Notes: generated by a model not told the origin, from the letters alone. A DNA stretch of 64,000 bases from Mesorhizobium qingshengii (GCF_900103325.1 NZ_FMXM01000003.1:434001-498000); one strand, 5' to 3'. Shown: positions 25,702 through 35,847, counted from the first letter of the stretch. Made by a program: numbers and translations.

Positions 25702-26982
25702 ATGTCGGATGTGTCTCCTATGCTGATCGACCGGCTGCTTGCTATTTCGCGGGCGCTGGCCGGCCACATCGATACCGGTACGGCGTTCCGTGCAACGGCC
25801 ATCGAGATCGGTACGCTCATTCCGCACAATCATATCGATCTGGCGGTGCTGTCGCATGATCGGCGCATGCATGCCTGCTATGAAGCCGGCTTCCACACCA
25901 GCTGGAGCGAGCTGTCGCAGCATCCGGTAGAGGGCAGCCCGATCCGAACGGTGCTGTGGGGCGAGGTGCCCTATCTGCTGGCGGACGATGCACTTTTCGA
26001 CCAGCGCTTCCACTTCACGGGGGCATTCGACGAACCGATCTTCGCCGCAAGGCTGCGCAGCCGCATCATCGTGCCACTCAGGGCGCGCGGCGGCATCATC
26101 GGCGCCCTCAACATCAGCCGGCATGAGGCCGGCTGTTACACGCTTGCCGATGTCGAGGTCGCCCAGCAATGCGCCGACCTGATCGCGCCCTATATCTTCG
26201 CGCTGATCCAGACCGAGGAGGCGCGCCGGGCCATGCTTGCCGAGAGCGAAGCGCGCAATCGCGTCGAACTGCTGCGAGTCGGCGCCTCGCAACTGACCGA
26301 AGGCATGGAGCGCGAGCGCCGGCGCATGGCCATGGACCTGCACGACCAGACGCTTGCCGACCTCGCCCGCATCGCGCGCCAGCTTTCGGCCTTGCGCGGC
26401 CAGGGCGTGGCGCGGGCGGCGCAGCTTGCCGACCTCGAGCAGGAGGTCGCCGGCTGCCTGACGGAACTGCGCCACATCGTCGACGACATGCGGCCGAGCG
26501 TGCTCGAACTGTTCGGCCTGCGCGACGCGGTCGAGGCGCATCTCAACCGCAGCGTCGCCAGGGCCAAGCCGCCGATTGCCGTGCGCATCGCCGACACCAG
26601 CGACGGCAGCGCCGACAACCTGCCCGAGCCGGTCCGCACCGCGCTCTACAGGATCGTGCAGGAAGCGATCAACAATGCGGTCCGCCACGCCGCGCCGCGC
26701 CGCATCGACGTGCTGCTGGCGTCGACGGCGAGCATGCTGCGGGTGATCGTGACCGATGACGGCCAGGGATGCGGCACTGTTGATCCGGCCGCCCATGGCG
26801 GCATTGGCCACATGCATACGCGGGCGGCTCTTATCGGGGCGCGGCTGCGCATCGGTCAAGCCGGCCGCAAGGGCGGCGGCACGCGTGTCGTCATCGAGAT
26901 AGACCGCCAGCCGTCCCGGCAATTGCCTGACGCGGCGGCTGCAACAGCGCCCGATCAGCAGGCCGTGCCGGAGGGTGTGTGA
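25702..26982 (+). CDS. GAF-domain sensor histidine kinase (HisKA_3 / NarX-type)
   Basis: A 426-residue cytoplasmic kinase. The GAF domain (about 1-170) includes IPHNHIDLAVL and RSRIIVPLRARGGIIGALNISR. The HisKA_3 dimerisation segment has the phospho-acceptor His214 in MAMDLHDQTLADLARI, followed by ELRHIVDDMRPSVLELFGL. The ATPase domain has the N-box EAINNAVRHA and G-boxes VTDDGQGCG and GGIGHMHTRA. There is no transmembrane helix, so it senses a soluble ligand or redox state. The ATG at 25702 is preceded by GGGAGG. It overlaps the regulator gene by one base (TGATG). It is divergent from the GH15 gene. Confidence 0.9.
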   Translation: MSDVSPMLIDRLLAISRALAGHIDTGTAFRATAIEIGTLIPHNHIDLAVLSHDRRMHACYEAGFHTSWSELSQHPVEGSPIRTVLWGEVPYLLADDALFDQRFHFTGAFDEPIFAARLRSRIIVPLRARGGIIGALNISRHEAGCYTLADVEVAQQCADLIAPYIFALIQTEEARRAMLAESEARNRVELLRVGASQLTEGMERERRRMAMDLHDQTLADLARIARQLSALRGQGVARAAQLADLEQEVAGCLTELRHIVDDMRPSVLELFGLRDAVEAHLNRSVARAKPPIAVRIADTSDGSADNLPEPVRTALYRIVQEAINNAVRHAAPRRIDVLLASTASMLRVIVTDDGQGCGTVDPAAHGGIGHMHTRAALIGARLRIGQAGRKGGGTRVVIEIDRQPSRQLPDAAAATAPDQQAVPEGV

Positions 26983-27716
26983 TGCTTGTGATGATCGCCG
27001 AGAATGACGGGCTGCACCGCACATTCGCGCGCCGCACCGTCGAGCAATTGTGGCCCGGTGACGTCGAGGTGATAGAGGCGAGCGACGGCGAGGACGCCAT
27101 CAACCTCGCCGCCGCGCGCGAGCCGCCGCATGTCGTGCTCGACCTGCAGATGCCGAAGGCGACGGGAATCGAGGTTGCCAGGGCGATCTGGAACCGCCGC
27201 GCCGGCACGCACATCCTGTTCTGGTCGAATTTCGCCGACGAGGCCTATGTACGCGGGGTGGCACGCATCGTGCCGCCTGGTTCGGTCTATGGCTATGTGC
27301 TCAAGTCGGCGACGGAGGAGGGCATGCGGTCGGCCCTGCGCGGCGTTTTCCGCGAAGGCCATTGCATCATCGACCGTGAGATACGCGGCATCCAGCACCG
27401 CGTCCAGGATCGGTTCGAGGGCATCACCGACGGCGAATATGAAAGCCTGATCGACATCGCGCTCGGCCTGACCGACCGCGCCATCGCGGCGCGTCGCGGC
27501 CTGTCGATCCGTGGTGCCCAGAGCCGCATCAAGCATGTCTACGACAAGCTCGGCATCGTGCCGGCGGAGGACGGCGCAAGCGACGCTTCCGTGTTCAATT
27601 CGCGGACGCGGGCGATCTATCTCGCCATGGCGCGCGGCCTGATCAACATCGACGCGCTGCGCCGCGAGCAGGACCGGCTCGATGCCTGGCTGGCGCAGGC
27701 TCCGCCGGATCACTAA
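26982..27716 (+). CDS. Response regulator with LuxR/NarL-type output domain
   Basis: A 244-residue partner of the upstream kinase. The receiver domain has Asp54 in HVVLDLQMPKATG and Lys108 in GYVLKSATEEG. The output helix-turn-helix (about 150-200) reads EYESLIDIALGLTDRAIAARRGL then SIRGAQSRIKHVYDKLGI, the GerE/LuxR pattern, but it begins ITDGEYE where most members have LTxRE, and is followed by a longer C-terminal helix region (about 210-244). Target genes are unknown. The SMP-30/sugar ABC operon starts 166 bases downstream and is a natural candidate. Confidence 0.88.
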   Translation: MLVMIAENDGLHRTFARRTVEQLWPGDVEVIEASDGEDAINLAAAREPPHVVLDLQMPKATGIEVARAIWNRRAGTHILFWSNFADEAYVRGVARIVPPGSVYGYVLKSATEEGMRSALRGVFREGHCIIDREIRGIQHRVQDRFEGITDGEYESLIDIALGLTDRAIAARRGLSIRGAQSRIKHVYDKLGIVPAEDGASDASVFNSRTRAIYLAMARGLINIDALRREQDRLDAWLAQAPPDH

Positions 27717-27882
27717 TTCCAACCGCCGCGACTGTGCAAACGCACAGTCGCCCGTGCGCTTTGACCCCTATCGCCACGCCGGCACCGCAACTACGCTCGA
27801 CCTCATAAGAAGATTATATCGGGGAAGCGCTCATGCCATTCGTCACCATGCGGATACGCACGGCTGTTGGCGCCGGGAGCCA

Positions 27883-28776
27883 ATGATGTCGGCGCTGGCG
27901 CGACCCCGCCACTCCGGCTTCGACGACGTCGTCGGCGATGCGACGATCGAAATGCTGGCGAGCGGCTTCGGTTTCCTCGAAGGGCCGGTGTGGCACCCCT
28001 ACGAGAAATGGTTGGTGTTCAGCGACATTCCGGAAAGCCGCATCTACCGGCGCCACGCGGAGGGCGAGATCGAGTTGTTGCGCGAGCCGAGCCACAAGGC
28101 CAATGGCAACACGCTGGACCGCCAGGGGCGGCTGGTCACTTGCGAGCACGCGACGAGCCGCGTGACCCGCGCCGAGCCCGACGGCAGCACGACGGTGCTC
28201 GCCACGCACCACCAGGACAGGCAGCTCAACAGCCCGAACGACATCGTCGTTGCCACCGGCGGATCGATCTACTTCACCGATCCGGGCTACGGCAGGATGG
28301 AATTCTATGGCGTGCCGCGTCGCCAGGAGCTGCCGTTCCAGGGCGTCTACCGCATCGATGGCGACGGCGCCCGGCTGACGTTGCTGGCCGACGATTTCAT
28401 CCAGCCGAACGGCCTTTGCTTCTCGCTGGACGAGTCGCGGCTGTTCATCAACGACACCGAGCGCGGCCATATCAGGGTGTTCGGCGTCGAGCCGAACGGC
28501 GACCTCAACGGCGGCGCGGTGTGGGCCGTGACCGAGGGCGATGGACCGGGAGCGCCCGACGGCATGAAGATCGACAGCCGCGGCAATCTCTATTGCACCG
28601 GCCCCGGCGGTATCCACGTCTTCGACGCGTCGGGTGCCATCCTGGGCGTCATCCGGACGCCGGAGAGCTGCGCGAATTTCACGTTCGGGGACGACGATCT
28701 GAGGAGCCTCTTCATCGCCGCGTCGACATCGCTTTACCGGCTCAGGGTGCGCGTGCCGGGATTAAGACTGTTTTGA
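27883..28776 (+). CDS. SMP-30/gluconolactonase/LRE-family lactonase
   Basis: A 297-residue six-bladed beta-propeller enzyme. Features are GFGFLEGPVWHPYEKWLVFSD (first metal Glu), LNSPNDIVVATGGSIYFTDPGYG (metal Asn), FIQPNGLCFSLDESRLFINDT (Asn), and GAPDGMKIDSRGNLYCTGPGG with the catalytic Asp. Enzymes of this family open sugar lactones with a divalent metal. It is next to a ribose-type sugar importer, so it probably acts on a lactone made from the imported sugar. ATG 27883 or 27886: the GGGAG spacing slightly favours the second. Confidence 0.88.
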   Translation: MMSALARPRHSGFDDVVGDATIEMLASGFGFLEGPVWHPYEKWLVFSDIPESRIYRRHAEGEIELLREPSHKANGNTLDRQGRLVTCEHATSRVTRAEPDGSTTVLATHHQDRQLNSPNDIVVATGGSIYFTDPGYGRMEFYGVPRRQELPFQGVYRIDGDGARLTLLADDFIQPNGLCFSLDESRLFINDTERGHIRVFGVEPNGDLNGGAVWAVTEGDGPGAPDGMKIDSRGNLYCTGPGGIHVFDASGAILGVIRTPESCANFTFGDDDLRSLFIAASTSLYRLRVRVPGLRLF

Positions 28777-28869
28777 GCTCGCGACCATCCGTGCTCAAAT
28801 CAGGTTGGGAGTGAGGCCGGGATCAAAGCCGGCAGGAACTGTAGCAGTCAACATCTGGGAGGATACGAC

Positions 28870-29883
28870 ATGAAGAAACTACTCGTCTTGAGCGCTCTGG
28901 CGGCAATGCTCGCCTCGGGCACGGCACTTGCCGACACCAGTGGTAAGAAGATCGCCTTTTCCAACAACTATGCCGGCAATTCGTGGCGGCAGGCGATGCT
29001 CGACAGCTATGGCATCGTCACCAAGAAAGCGGTGGCCGACAAGGTGGTTGGCGCCGCCGACATCTTCACCACCGCCGACAAGGAGGTGCCGACGCAGGCG
29101 GCGCAGGTGCAGAACCTGATCCTGCAGGGCTACGACGCGATCGTCATTAACGCCGCTTCGCCCGACGCACTCAACGGCGCCATCAAGCAGGCCTGCGACG
29201 CCGGCATCGTGGTCGTCTCCTTCGATGGAACCGTGACCGAACCTTGCGCCTACCGCGTCGTCGTCGACTTCAAGGACATGGGCAAGCAGGAAGTCGAACA
29301 GATGGCCAAGTTCCAGCCCAAGGGGGGCAATCTGCTGGAAATCCGTGGCCTTGCCGGCACCTCTATCGACGATGCCATCCATGCCGGCATCCTCGAAGGC
29401 GTTGCAGCCCATCCCGAGTTCAAGATCGTCGGCTCGGTGACCGGCGACTGGGATCAGACCACCGCGCAGAAGGCGGTCGCGACCATCCTGCCATCGCTGC
29501 CTGACGTCGTCGGCATCGTCGACCAGGGTGGTGACGGCTATGGCGCGGCACAGGCCTTCGCCGCCGCCGGCAAGCCGCGCCCGACGATCATCATGGGCAA
29601 CCGCCAGGACGAGCTGCAGTGGTGGAAGGAGCAGAAGGACAAGGACGGCTACCAGACCTGGTCGGCTTCGATCGCACCCGGCGTGTCGTCGCTCGCCTTC
29701 TGGGTGGCGCAGCAGGTGCTCGACGGCCGCAAGGACATCCCGCACGATCTGCTGGTGCCGTATCTGGCCTTCACCCAGGACGATTTCGAGGCCGAGCTGC
29801 CGAAGATCGTCAAGGGCGGCGTAGCCAGCCACGAATACACGCAGGAAGACGCCATCGCGGCCATCAAAGCCAACATCAAGTGA
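28870..29883 (+). CDS. Sugar ABC transporter substrate-binding protein (RbsB-like)
   Basis: A 337-residue periplasmic binding protein with a clear signal peptide (about 1-21, cleavage after ALA before DTS). The Peripla_BP_4 fold is visible in [17 protein letters not shown], the segment [30 protein letters not shown], and [16 protein letters not shown]. The sugar is not evident. It heads the importer set (binding protein, ATPase, two permeases), 93 bases after the SMP-30 gene, and its start is preceded by GGGAGG. Confidence 0.92.
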   Translation: MKKLLVLSALAAMLASGTALADTSGKKIAFSNNYAGNSWRQAMLDSYGIVTKKAVADKVVGAADIFTTADKEVPTQAAQVQNLILQGYDAIVINAASPDALNGAIKQACDAGIVVVSFDGTVTEPCAYRVVVDFKDMGKQEVEQMAKFQPKGGNLLEIRGLAGTSIDDAIHAGILEGVAAHPEFKIVGSVTGDWDQTTAQKAVATILPSLPDVVGIVDQGGDGYGAAQAFAAAGKPRPTIIMGNRQDELQWWKEQKDKDGYQTWSASIAPGVSSLAFWVAQQVLDGRKDIPHDLLVPYLAFTQDDFEAELPKIVKGGVASHEYTQEDAIAAIKANIK

Positions 29884-29932
29884 GTGTCGCGGCAGCGTTG
29901 CCGTCCGTATCGCCGAGCGGATATCGTTGAGC

Positions 29933-31402
29933 ATGCCTGAAGGGAACGCTGACATCATCAGACTGAGCGGCGCCGAAAAGCATTTCGGCGCCGTTCGCGC
30001 CCTGGGCGGCGTGGATTTTCACGTCGGTCCCGGCGAGTGCGTCGGTCTCGTCGGCCACAATGGCGCCGGCAAGTCGACACTCATGCACATGGTGGCGGGC
30101 ACCTTGACGCCCGACAGCGGCAGAATCGGCGTGCATGGCGACATCGAGGACAACTACTCGGTGTCGCGGGCGCAGCAGCTCGGCATACGCTGCGTGTTCC
30201 AGGAATTGTCGCTGTGTCCCAATCTCAGCGTCGCCGAGAACACGCGCATCAACCACGCTTCGTTGCGCGGCTTCGGCTGGCGGCGCAAGGCGGCCGAGCT
30301 GATCGCCGCCAAGCTCGACGAGATCTTTCCGGGGCATAGCATTTCGGCGTCGGACATTGTCGGCGACCTGTCGATCGGCCGGCGGCAGATGGTCGAGGTG
30401 GCGCGCGCCTTTACGGTCACCCAGGATCGGCTCGACCTTGTCATACTCGACGAGCCGACATCGTCGCTGGACGCGCATACGGCCGGCCAGTTGCTGGCCT
30501 TCGTGCGCCGCTTCGTCGCCGGCGGCAAAAGCTGCATCCTGATATCGCACGTGCTGGGCGAGGTGCTGCGGAATGCCGATCGCATCGTGGTGATGCGCGA
30601 CGGCAAGGTGGTTGTCGCCGACGCCGCCAGTGCCTTCGACCGCGACCGGCTGGTGACGGCGATGGGCGGGGCGGAAGCGCGCCAGAAGGCCGCGGCGCAA
30701 GTCGCCGCCGCCAAGCCCGAGGCTAGTCCGCTGCGGGTGCGGGCCCGTCCCGCCGCGCAGAAGGACGGCAACGAACTTGTCGCCCGCGCAGGCGAAATCA
30801 TCGGCCTTGCCGGGTTGGCGGGACATGGACAGACTGACCTGCTGCTGGCGATCTTCGCGGCTGCGTCGCGCGCCCGGGCCGGCATCGAGGTGACCGCGCC
30901 GGTGGCGCTGGTGGCCGGCGACCGCCAGTCGGATGGTATCTTCCCGCAATGGTCGATCGCGCAGAATATCGGCATCCGCTCGCTGGCACGCCTGCGCAAC
31001 GGGCTGTTGATCTCGCCGCAGCGTGAGGCCGAACTCGCCGAGTTCTGGCAAAAAAAGATCGGCATCCGCACGCCGGACATGAACAACAACATTTTCTCGC
31101 TGTCGGGCGGCAACCAGCAGAAGGCGCTGTTTGCCCGTGCGCTCGGCTCCGACGCACAGATCGTGCTGATGGACGACCCGATGCGCGGCGTCGATATCGG
31201 CACCAAACTGGAGGTCTACGACCTCGTGCGCGAAGAAGCCCGCAATGGCCGTACCTTCCTCTGGTACACCACGGAAACCGAAGAGCTCGACAATTGCGAC
31301 CACATCTATGTCTTCAAGAACGGCCGGATCGTCGCCAATTTGCGGCGCGACGAATTGACCGAAGAGAAGATCATCCAGTCCTCGTTCGGCGATGCGGCCT
31401 GA
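29933..31402 (+). CDS. Sugar ABC transporter ATP-binding protein, tandem (RbsA-like)
   Basis: A 489-residue protein with two ATPase modules. Module one is complete: Walker [10 protein letters not shown], signature [14 protein letters not shown], Walker [13 protein letters not shown]. Module two (about 265-489) is degenerate: the P-loop position reads [11 protein letters not shown] without Gly-Lys-Ser/Thr, the signature [15 protein letters not shown] is kept, and Walker B ends in MDDPMRGVD, with Asp in place of the catalytic Glu. Loss of the second Walker A is usual in this family. The Asp change is less usual. ATG at 29933, as the TTG two codons earlier is unlikely. It overlaps the next gene by 11 bases. 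Confidence 0.92.
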   Translation: MPEGNADIIRLSGAEKHFGAVRALGGVDFHVGPGECVGLVGHNGAGKSTLMHMVAGTLTPDSGRIGVHGDIEDNYSVSRAQQLGIRCVFQELSLCPNLSVAENTRINHASLRGFGWRRKAAELIAAKLDEIFPGHSISASDIVGDLSIGRRQMVEVARAFTVTQDRLDLVILDEPTSSLDAHTAGQLLAFVRRFVAGGKSCILISHVLGEVLRNADRIVVMRDGKVVVADAASAFDRDRLVTAMGGAEARQKAAAQVAAAKPEASPLRVRARPAAQKDGNELVARAGEIIGLAGLAGHGQTDLLLAIFAAASRARAGIEVTAPVALVAGDRQSDGIFPQWSIAQNIGIRSLARLRNGLLISPQREAELAEFWQKKIGIRTPDMNNNIFSLSGGNQQKALFARALGSDAQIVLMDDPMRGVDIGTKLEVYDLVREEARNGRTFLWYTTETEELDNCDHIYVFKNGRIVANLRRDELTEEKIIQSSFGDAA

Positions 31403-32384
31403 GATGACTGCCGCCAGCGTAGACACCGGCCTTAAGACTTCCTCCGAGCGCGGGGCGCTGGCGCGTGCCCGCCTGCTGCGCGGGCTGCTGCCGGCGCTGT
31501 CGCTGGCGCTGGTGCTGATCGCCATCGCCTGGCTCAACCCTCGCGCGATCAGCTATTTCGGCTTCAGCCTGATGCTCAACCTGGCGATCCCGATCGCGCT
31601 GGCGACGATCGCGCAGATGTTCGTCATCGCCGGCAACGAGCTCGACCTGTCGATCGGCACCTTCGTCGGTTTCGTCGGTTGCGTCACGGCGACATGGCTG
31701 AAGGACGCTCCGCTCATCGGCGTCGCCATCCTGCTCGGTTCGATCGGCGTCTATGCGCTGCTCGGCGCGCTGATCCATCTGCGCAACCTGCCCTCGATCG
31801 TGGTGACGCTCGGCATGAGCTTCGTCTGGCAGGGTCTGGCCATTCTCGTCCTGCCCAAACCTGGCGGCAAGGCGCCGGACTGGCTGCTGGCGATCATGGC
31901 GTTCAAGCCGCCTTTCGTCCCGTTCCCGATCATCGCGGCGCTGCTGATCGGCCTCATCGTTCATTTCGGCCTGATGCGCACCTCCTACGGCGTGATCCTG
32001 CGCGGCTCCGGAGGCAATCCGGCGGCGCTCGGGCGTGCCGGCTGGTCGCTGCTCAAGACCAAGATCGTGCTGTTTTCGCTGGCGGGCCTGTTCGGCGTGC
32101 TGTCCGGCATGGCGCTGATCGGCATCACCACCTCGGCCGATGCCAATATCGGCAATGGGTACACGCTGCTGGCGATCGCCGGCGTCATCCTCGGCGGCGG
32201 CGAATTCGTCGGCGGCCGGGTGTCGCCGATCGGCGCGGTGCTTGGCGCGCTGACGCTGGCGCTCGCCGCATCGCCGCTGCTCACCTTCATGCACATTCCG
32301 CCCGACTGGCAGGTGGCCGCCAATGGCGCCATCCTGATCATCGTGCTGGCGGCGCGGGTGCTGATCAGCCGCAGGGAGAGGTGA
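31392..32384 (+). CDS. Sugar ABC transporter permease 1 (RbsC-like)
   Basis: A 330-residue membrane protein with about 9-10 helices. The family signature [15 protein letters not shown] and the cytoplasmic coupling segment [14 protein letters not shown] are seen, with [21 protein letters not shown] at the C-terminal half. Start at ATG 31392 (overlapping the ATPase gene end) or ATG 31404. Neither has a strong ribosome-binding site, suggesting coupled translation. It pairs with the second permease 4 bases downstream to form a heterodimeric channel. Confidence 0.9.
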   Translation: MRPEMTAASVDTGLKTSSERGALARARLLRGLLPALSLALVLIAIAWLNPRAISYFGFSLMLNLAIPIALATIAQMFVIAGNELDLSIGTFVGFVGCVTATWLKDAPLIGVAILLGSIGVYALLGALIHLRNLPSIVVTLGMSFVWQGLAILVLPKPGGKAPDWLLAIMAFKPPFVPFPIIAALLIGLIVHFGLMRTSYGVILRGSGGNPAALGRAGWSLLKTKIVLFSLAGLFGVLSGMALIGITTSADANIGNGYTLLAIAGVILGGGEFVGGRVSPIGAVLGALTLALAASPLLTFMHIPPDWQVAANGAILIIVLAARVLISRRER

Positions 32385-32388
32385 GGCA

Positions 32389-33336
32389 ATGGTATCGGTG
32401 AAGGCGCTGCTCGGCAGACCCTGGATATGGTCGTTCCTCGGCGCCGTGCTGGTGTGGCTGGCGACGATCGTCTTCACCGGCGGCTATGGCGCCGGCGGCA
32501 TGGTCACCGCGGCCCTGTCGCTGGCGGTGTTCACCGTCATCGTCGGCGTCGGCCAGATGTTCGTCATCACGCTTGGCCCAGGCAATGTCGACCTGTCGTT
32601 GCCGGCCAATATCGGGCTTGCCAGCGCCGTCGCCATGAAGGTCATGGACGGCAGCGATACTATGATCGCGGTCGGGCTGCTGGCGGCGCTCGCCACGGGC
32701 GCCGCGATCGGTGTCGTCAATTACCTGCTGATCTGGGCGCTGCGCATTCCGCCGATCATCGCCACGCTGTCGGCCAGCTTCATCATCCAGTCGATCGACA
32801 TCAGCTATGGGCGCGGGCTGCAGATCAAGCCGCCGCCCGGCTTCGCCGATTTCGCCAACTGGCAGGTGCTGGGCATTCCGGTGCTGGCGATCCTCACCGT
32901 GCTGTTCACCATCGGTGCGGCAATAGCGCTGCAGCGCATGATCTATGGCCGCTCGGTGCTGGCAATCGGCCAGAACATACGCGCCGCCTGGCTCGCCGGC
33001 GTCAATGTCGGCCGCATCCGCTTCCTCACCTACACGTTGTCGGGGGCGCTCGGCGGCATCGACGGCGCGCTGCTTGCCGGCTATTTCCGCGGCGCCAATG
33101 TCGATATCGGCAACGAGTATCTGCTGGCGTCCATCGCCGTCGTCGTCATCGGCGGCACGTCGGTGGCCGGCGGCAAGGCCAACGTGCCCGGCGTCTGGGG
33201 CGCGGCCCTGTTCCTGGTTCTGCTTTTGACCATGCTCAACACGTTCGGCGTCAGCGCCGGCGTGCGTCTGCTGCTGACCGGGCTGATCATCGTTGGCGTG
33301 ATCACGGCGGCGGGTGGGCAGAAGGCCTTGCGTTAG
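32389..33336 (+). CDS. Sugar ABC transporter permease 2 (RbsC-like)
   Basis: A 315-residue membrane permease, paralogous to the previous one. It has LGPGNVDLSLPANIGLASA (family signature region), GQNIRAAWLAGVNVGRIRFL (coupling segment) and VVVIGGTSVAGGKANVPGV. About 8-10 helices. Two different permease subunits, rather than one homodimer, distinguish this importer from E. coli Rbs. It is the last gene of the operon. Hairpin-rich sequence follows. Confidence 0.9.
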   Translation: MVSVKALLGRPWIWSFLGAVLVWLATIVFTGGYGAGGMVTAALSLAVFTVIVGVGQMFVITLGPGNVDLSLPANIGLASAVAMKVMDGSDTMIAVGLLAALATGAAIGVVNYLLIWALRIPPIIATLSASFIIQSIDISYGRGLQIKPPPGFADFANWQVLGIPVLAILTVLFTIGAAIALQRMIYGRSVLAIGQNIRAAWLAGVNVGRIRFLTYTLSGALGGIDGALLAGYFRGANVDIGNEYLLASIAVVVIGGTSVAGGKANVPGVWGAALFLVLLLTMLNTFGVSAGVRLLLTGLIIVGVITAAGGQKALR

Positions 33337-33737
33337 TTGTGATGTCGCAGAACGTTGATGCTGGTGGGACAGCACACCCCTCTGTTCTGTCGGACATCTT
33401 TCCTTTGGAGGATGTCCGGCGGCAGCACCTCCTGGCGTGGCGGACGCGCCGTCCACGCCGCGTTACCGGAGATGGTGGCGGCGGAGGCTGCCGGGTGATG
33501 CCGGCCTGCGAACGGCATTTTTCTGCGCTTCCGGTGCTCACTCACCTAAAAGTACGCAGCGCGCCGGTTCTCGAAAACCACCATTCTCGGCTCGGCTGAC
33601 CTGAATCCCAACACACCCTGGGCACTTTCAAGGCCGGTAATCATTGTGCCAGGCCGGCATCCGGTTCCCATCCGCGTCATGGCGCTGTAAATCCCGTTCG
33701 CGCGGTCTTGGCCGCTCACCAATGCTGGGAGGTTTTG
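33337..33737. other. Gene-free stretch with hairpins and a repeat copy
   Basis: These 401 bases show no credible gene. They hold the stem CGGACATC (33391-33398) / GATGTCCG (33411-33418), which may terminate the sugar transporter operon, then GC-rich sequence with GGCGGACGCGCCGTCC, then the interspersed repeat copy at 33495-33619, and about 115 bases before the fatty-acid gene that should contain its promoter. Small minus-strand ORFs here are repeat-derived. Confidence 0.6.
33495..33619 (+). repeat. Interspersed repeat of about 122 bp, copy B
   Basis: Same orientation and order of blocks as 9018-9140: GTGATGCCGGCCTGCGAA at the start, then GCGCTT, CCGGTGCTCAC, AAGTACGC, CCGGTTC, AACCACCATTCTCGGCTCGG, and CTGAATCCCAACACACCCT at the end. 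The internal palindrome around CGTACC/GGTACG of copy A is damaged here, so this copy is older or diverged. Its exact ends need comparison with more copies. Confidence 0.75.
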
Positions 33738-35810
33738 TTGTCCGATTTCCTGAAGGTCAGTCGCGACGGTGATGTCGCCATCGTCATCATCGACAATCCG
33801 CCGGTCAACGCGTTGAGTTTTCATGTCCGCGACCCGTTGATGCAGGCTTTGGTCGCCTTGCGCGATGATGCTTCGGTCGCGGCTATTGTCATCGCTTGCG
33901 CCGGCCGGACTTTTGTCGCTGGCGCAGACATCACCGAGTTCGGCAAGCCGATACAGCAGCCCGATCTGCGTGCCATTGTGGCCATGCTGGAGACCATCGC
34001 CAAGCCGACGGTCGCCGCCATCCACGGCACCGCGCTCGGCGGTGGGCTGGAACTGGCGCTCGGCTGCCATTTCCGCGTCGCCGATGCCGGCGCCAAGCTC
34101 GGCCTTCCCGAGGTGAAGCTCGGCCTGCTGCCGGGCGGCGGCGGCACGGTGCGGCTGCCGCGTCTTGTCGGCGCGGTGAAGGCGCTCAAGATGATCGTTT
34201 CCGGTGCGCCGATCGGTGCGGCCGAGGCGCATGCCGCCGGTCTCGCCGATGCCGTCTTCGAAGGCGATCTGACCACGCATGCGGTGAACTTCGCCAGGGA
34301 AATGGCCCGCATGGGTGGTCCCTTCACGCCGGTGCGCGATCGCGATGAGGGGCTTAGGGAAACCGACCTGGTGGCTTTCGACGCCGAGGCAACGGATCTT
34401 GCCAGGAAGGCGCGTGGCCTCGAAGCGCCGATCGCCTGCGCGCAAGCGGTGCGCAATGCCGTCACGCTGCCCTTCGACGAGGCGCTGGCGGCGGAGCGCG
34501 AGCTCTTCGTGAAGCTCGTCGCCAGCGACCAGTCGCGCGCCCATCGCCACCTGTTCTTCGCCGAACGTGAGGCAGCAAGGGTACCCGGCAAGGACACGCC
34601 CAAGCGCAGGATCGCCCGCGTCGGCGTCATCGGCGCCGGCACGATGGGCGGCGGCATCGCCATGGCTTTCGCCAATGGCGGCTATCCCGTGACTTTGCTG
34701 GAAACCAGCCATGAAGCATTGCAGCGCGGGCTGGCGACCATCGAGAAGAACTATGCCGTCTCCGTTTCGCGCGGTTCATTGACCGAAGACGCCAAGCGGC
34801 AGCGGTTCGCGCAGTTCAAGGGTTCCACCGACTATGCCGATCTCGCCGATTGCGACCTGATCGTCGAGGCGGTGTTCGAGGATATGGCGGTCAAGAAGGA
34901 GGTTTTCGGCATGCTCGATACGGTGGCCAAGCCGGGCGCGATCCTCGCTACCAACACCTCCTATCTCGACATCAATGAAATCGCCGCCTCGACCTCGCGT
35001 CCGGAGGATATGCTCGGTCTGCATTTCTTCTCGCCGGCCAATGTCATGAAGCTGCTGGAGATCGTGCGGGCCGACAAGACCGCGCCCGATGCGCTGGCCA
35101 CTGTGGTCGATCTGGCGCGGCGGATCGGCAAGGTGGCCGTCGTCGTCGGCGTCTGCCACGGCTTCGTCGGCAACCGCATGCTGGCGGCGCGTGGCGCCGA
35201 ATCCGAAGCGCTGCTGCTGGAGGGTGCCACGCCGCGCCAGATCGACCAGGCGTTCACCGATTTCGGCTGGCCGATGGGGCCGTTCCAGATGGGCGATCTC
35301 GCTGGCCTCGACATCGGCTGGCGCAACCGCAAGGCGCGCGGCCAGACGGCCGTGATCGCCGATACGCTGTGCGAACAAGGGCGGTTCGGCCAGAAGACTG
35401 GCCGTGGCTTCTATCTCTATGAGAGCGGCGCTCGCACACCGGTCCCGGATCCCGAGGTTGAGGCGCTCATCCGCGACAAGGCCGCCGAGAAGGGCATCGC
35501 GCCGCGTGCGATCGGCGCCGCGGAGATCATCGAGCGCACGCTCTATCCCCTGGTCAACGAAGGCGCGAAGATTCTAAGGGAAGGGATAGCGGCCCGCGCG
35601 TCCGACATCGACGTCGTCTGGGTCAACGGCTACGGCTTTCCCATCGGCAAGGGCGGCCCGATGTTCTGGGCTGGTCTCGAAGGGGCGGGCAAGATCATCG
35701 AGCGGCTCGAATACTGGCATCAGCGGACTGGCAAGGATGTGTTCAAGCCGGCACCGTTGCTGAAGCGAATGGCCGAGACCGGCTCCTGGGAAGCCGGCGC
35801 GACAGCCTGA
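33738..35810 (+). CDS. Bifunctional enoyl-CoA hydratase / 3-hydroxyacyl-CoA dehydrogenase (FadJ/FadB-like)
   Basis: A 690-residue fatty-acid oxidation enzyme. The hydratase part (about 1-185) has GRTFVAGADI (oxyanion hole) and both catalytic glutamates, in GGGLELALGCHF and GLPEVKLGLLPGGGG. The NAD-binding part (about 293-470) has VGVIGAGTMGGGIAMAFA, EAVFEDMAVK, and the catalytic region ATNTSYLDI with GLHFFSPANVMKLLEIV. The C-terminal dehydrogenase part has GFVGNRML and FGWPMGPFQMGDLAGLD. No thiolase or acyl-CoA dehydrogenase gene is adjacent. Start is TTG at 33738, set by GGGAGG just upstream. The frame shows no good ATG. Confidence 0.92.
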   Translation: MSDFLKVSRDGDVAIVIIDNPPVNALSFHVRDPLMQALVALRDDASVAAIVIACAGRTFVAGADITEFGKPIQQPDLRAIVAMLETIAKPTVAAIHGTALGGGLELALGCHFRVADAGAKLGLPEVKLGLLPGGGGTVRLPRLVGAVKALKMIVSGAPIGAAEAHAAGLADAVFEGDLTTHAVNFAREMARMGGPFTPVRDRDEGLRETDLVAFDAEATDLARKARGLEAPIACAQAVRNAVTLPFDEALAAERELFVKLVASDQSRAHRHLFFAEREAARVPGKDTPKRRIARVGVIGAGTMGGGIAMAFANGGYPVTLLETSHEALQRGLATIEKNYAVSVSRGSLTEDAKRQRFAQFKGSTDYADLADCDLIVEAVFEDMAVKKEVFGMLDTVAKPGAILATNTSYLDINEIAASTSRPEDMLGLHFFSPANVMKLLEIVRADKTAPDALATVVDLARRIGKVAVVVGVCHGFVGNRMLAARGAESEALLLEGATPRQIDQAFTDFGWPMGPFQMGDLAGLDIGWRNRKARGQTAVIADTLCEQGRFGQKTGRGFYLYESGARTPVPDPEVEALIRDKAAEKGIAPRAIGAAEIIERTLYPLVNEGAKILREGIAARASDIDVVWVNGYGFPIGKGGPMFWAGLEGAGKIIERLEYWHQRTGKDVFKPAPLLKRMAETGSWEAGATA

Positions 35811-35847
35811 TCAAACGCTGATTGGGGGCTGGAGGAATACCGCGAAC

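Noticed and set aside
33302..33545. Short minus-strand ORFs in the 33.3-33.6 kb gap
   Set aside because: They lie in hairpins and the repeat copy and have Pro/Arg-rich peptides without start signals.
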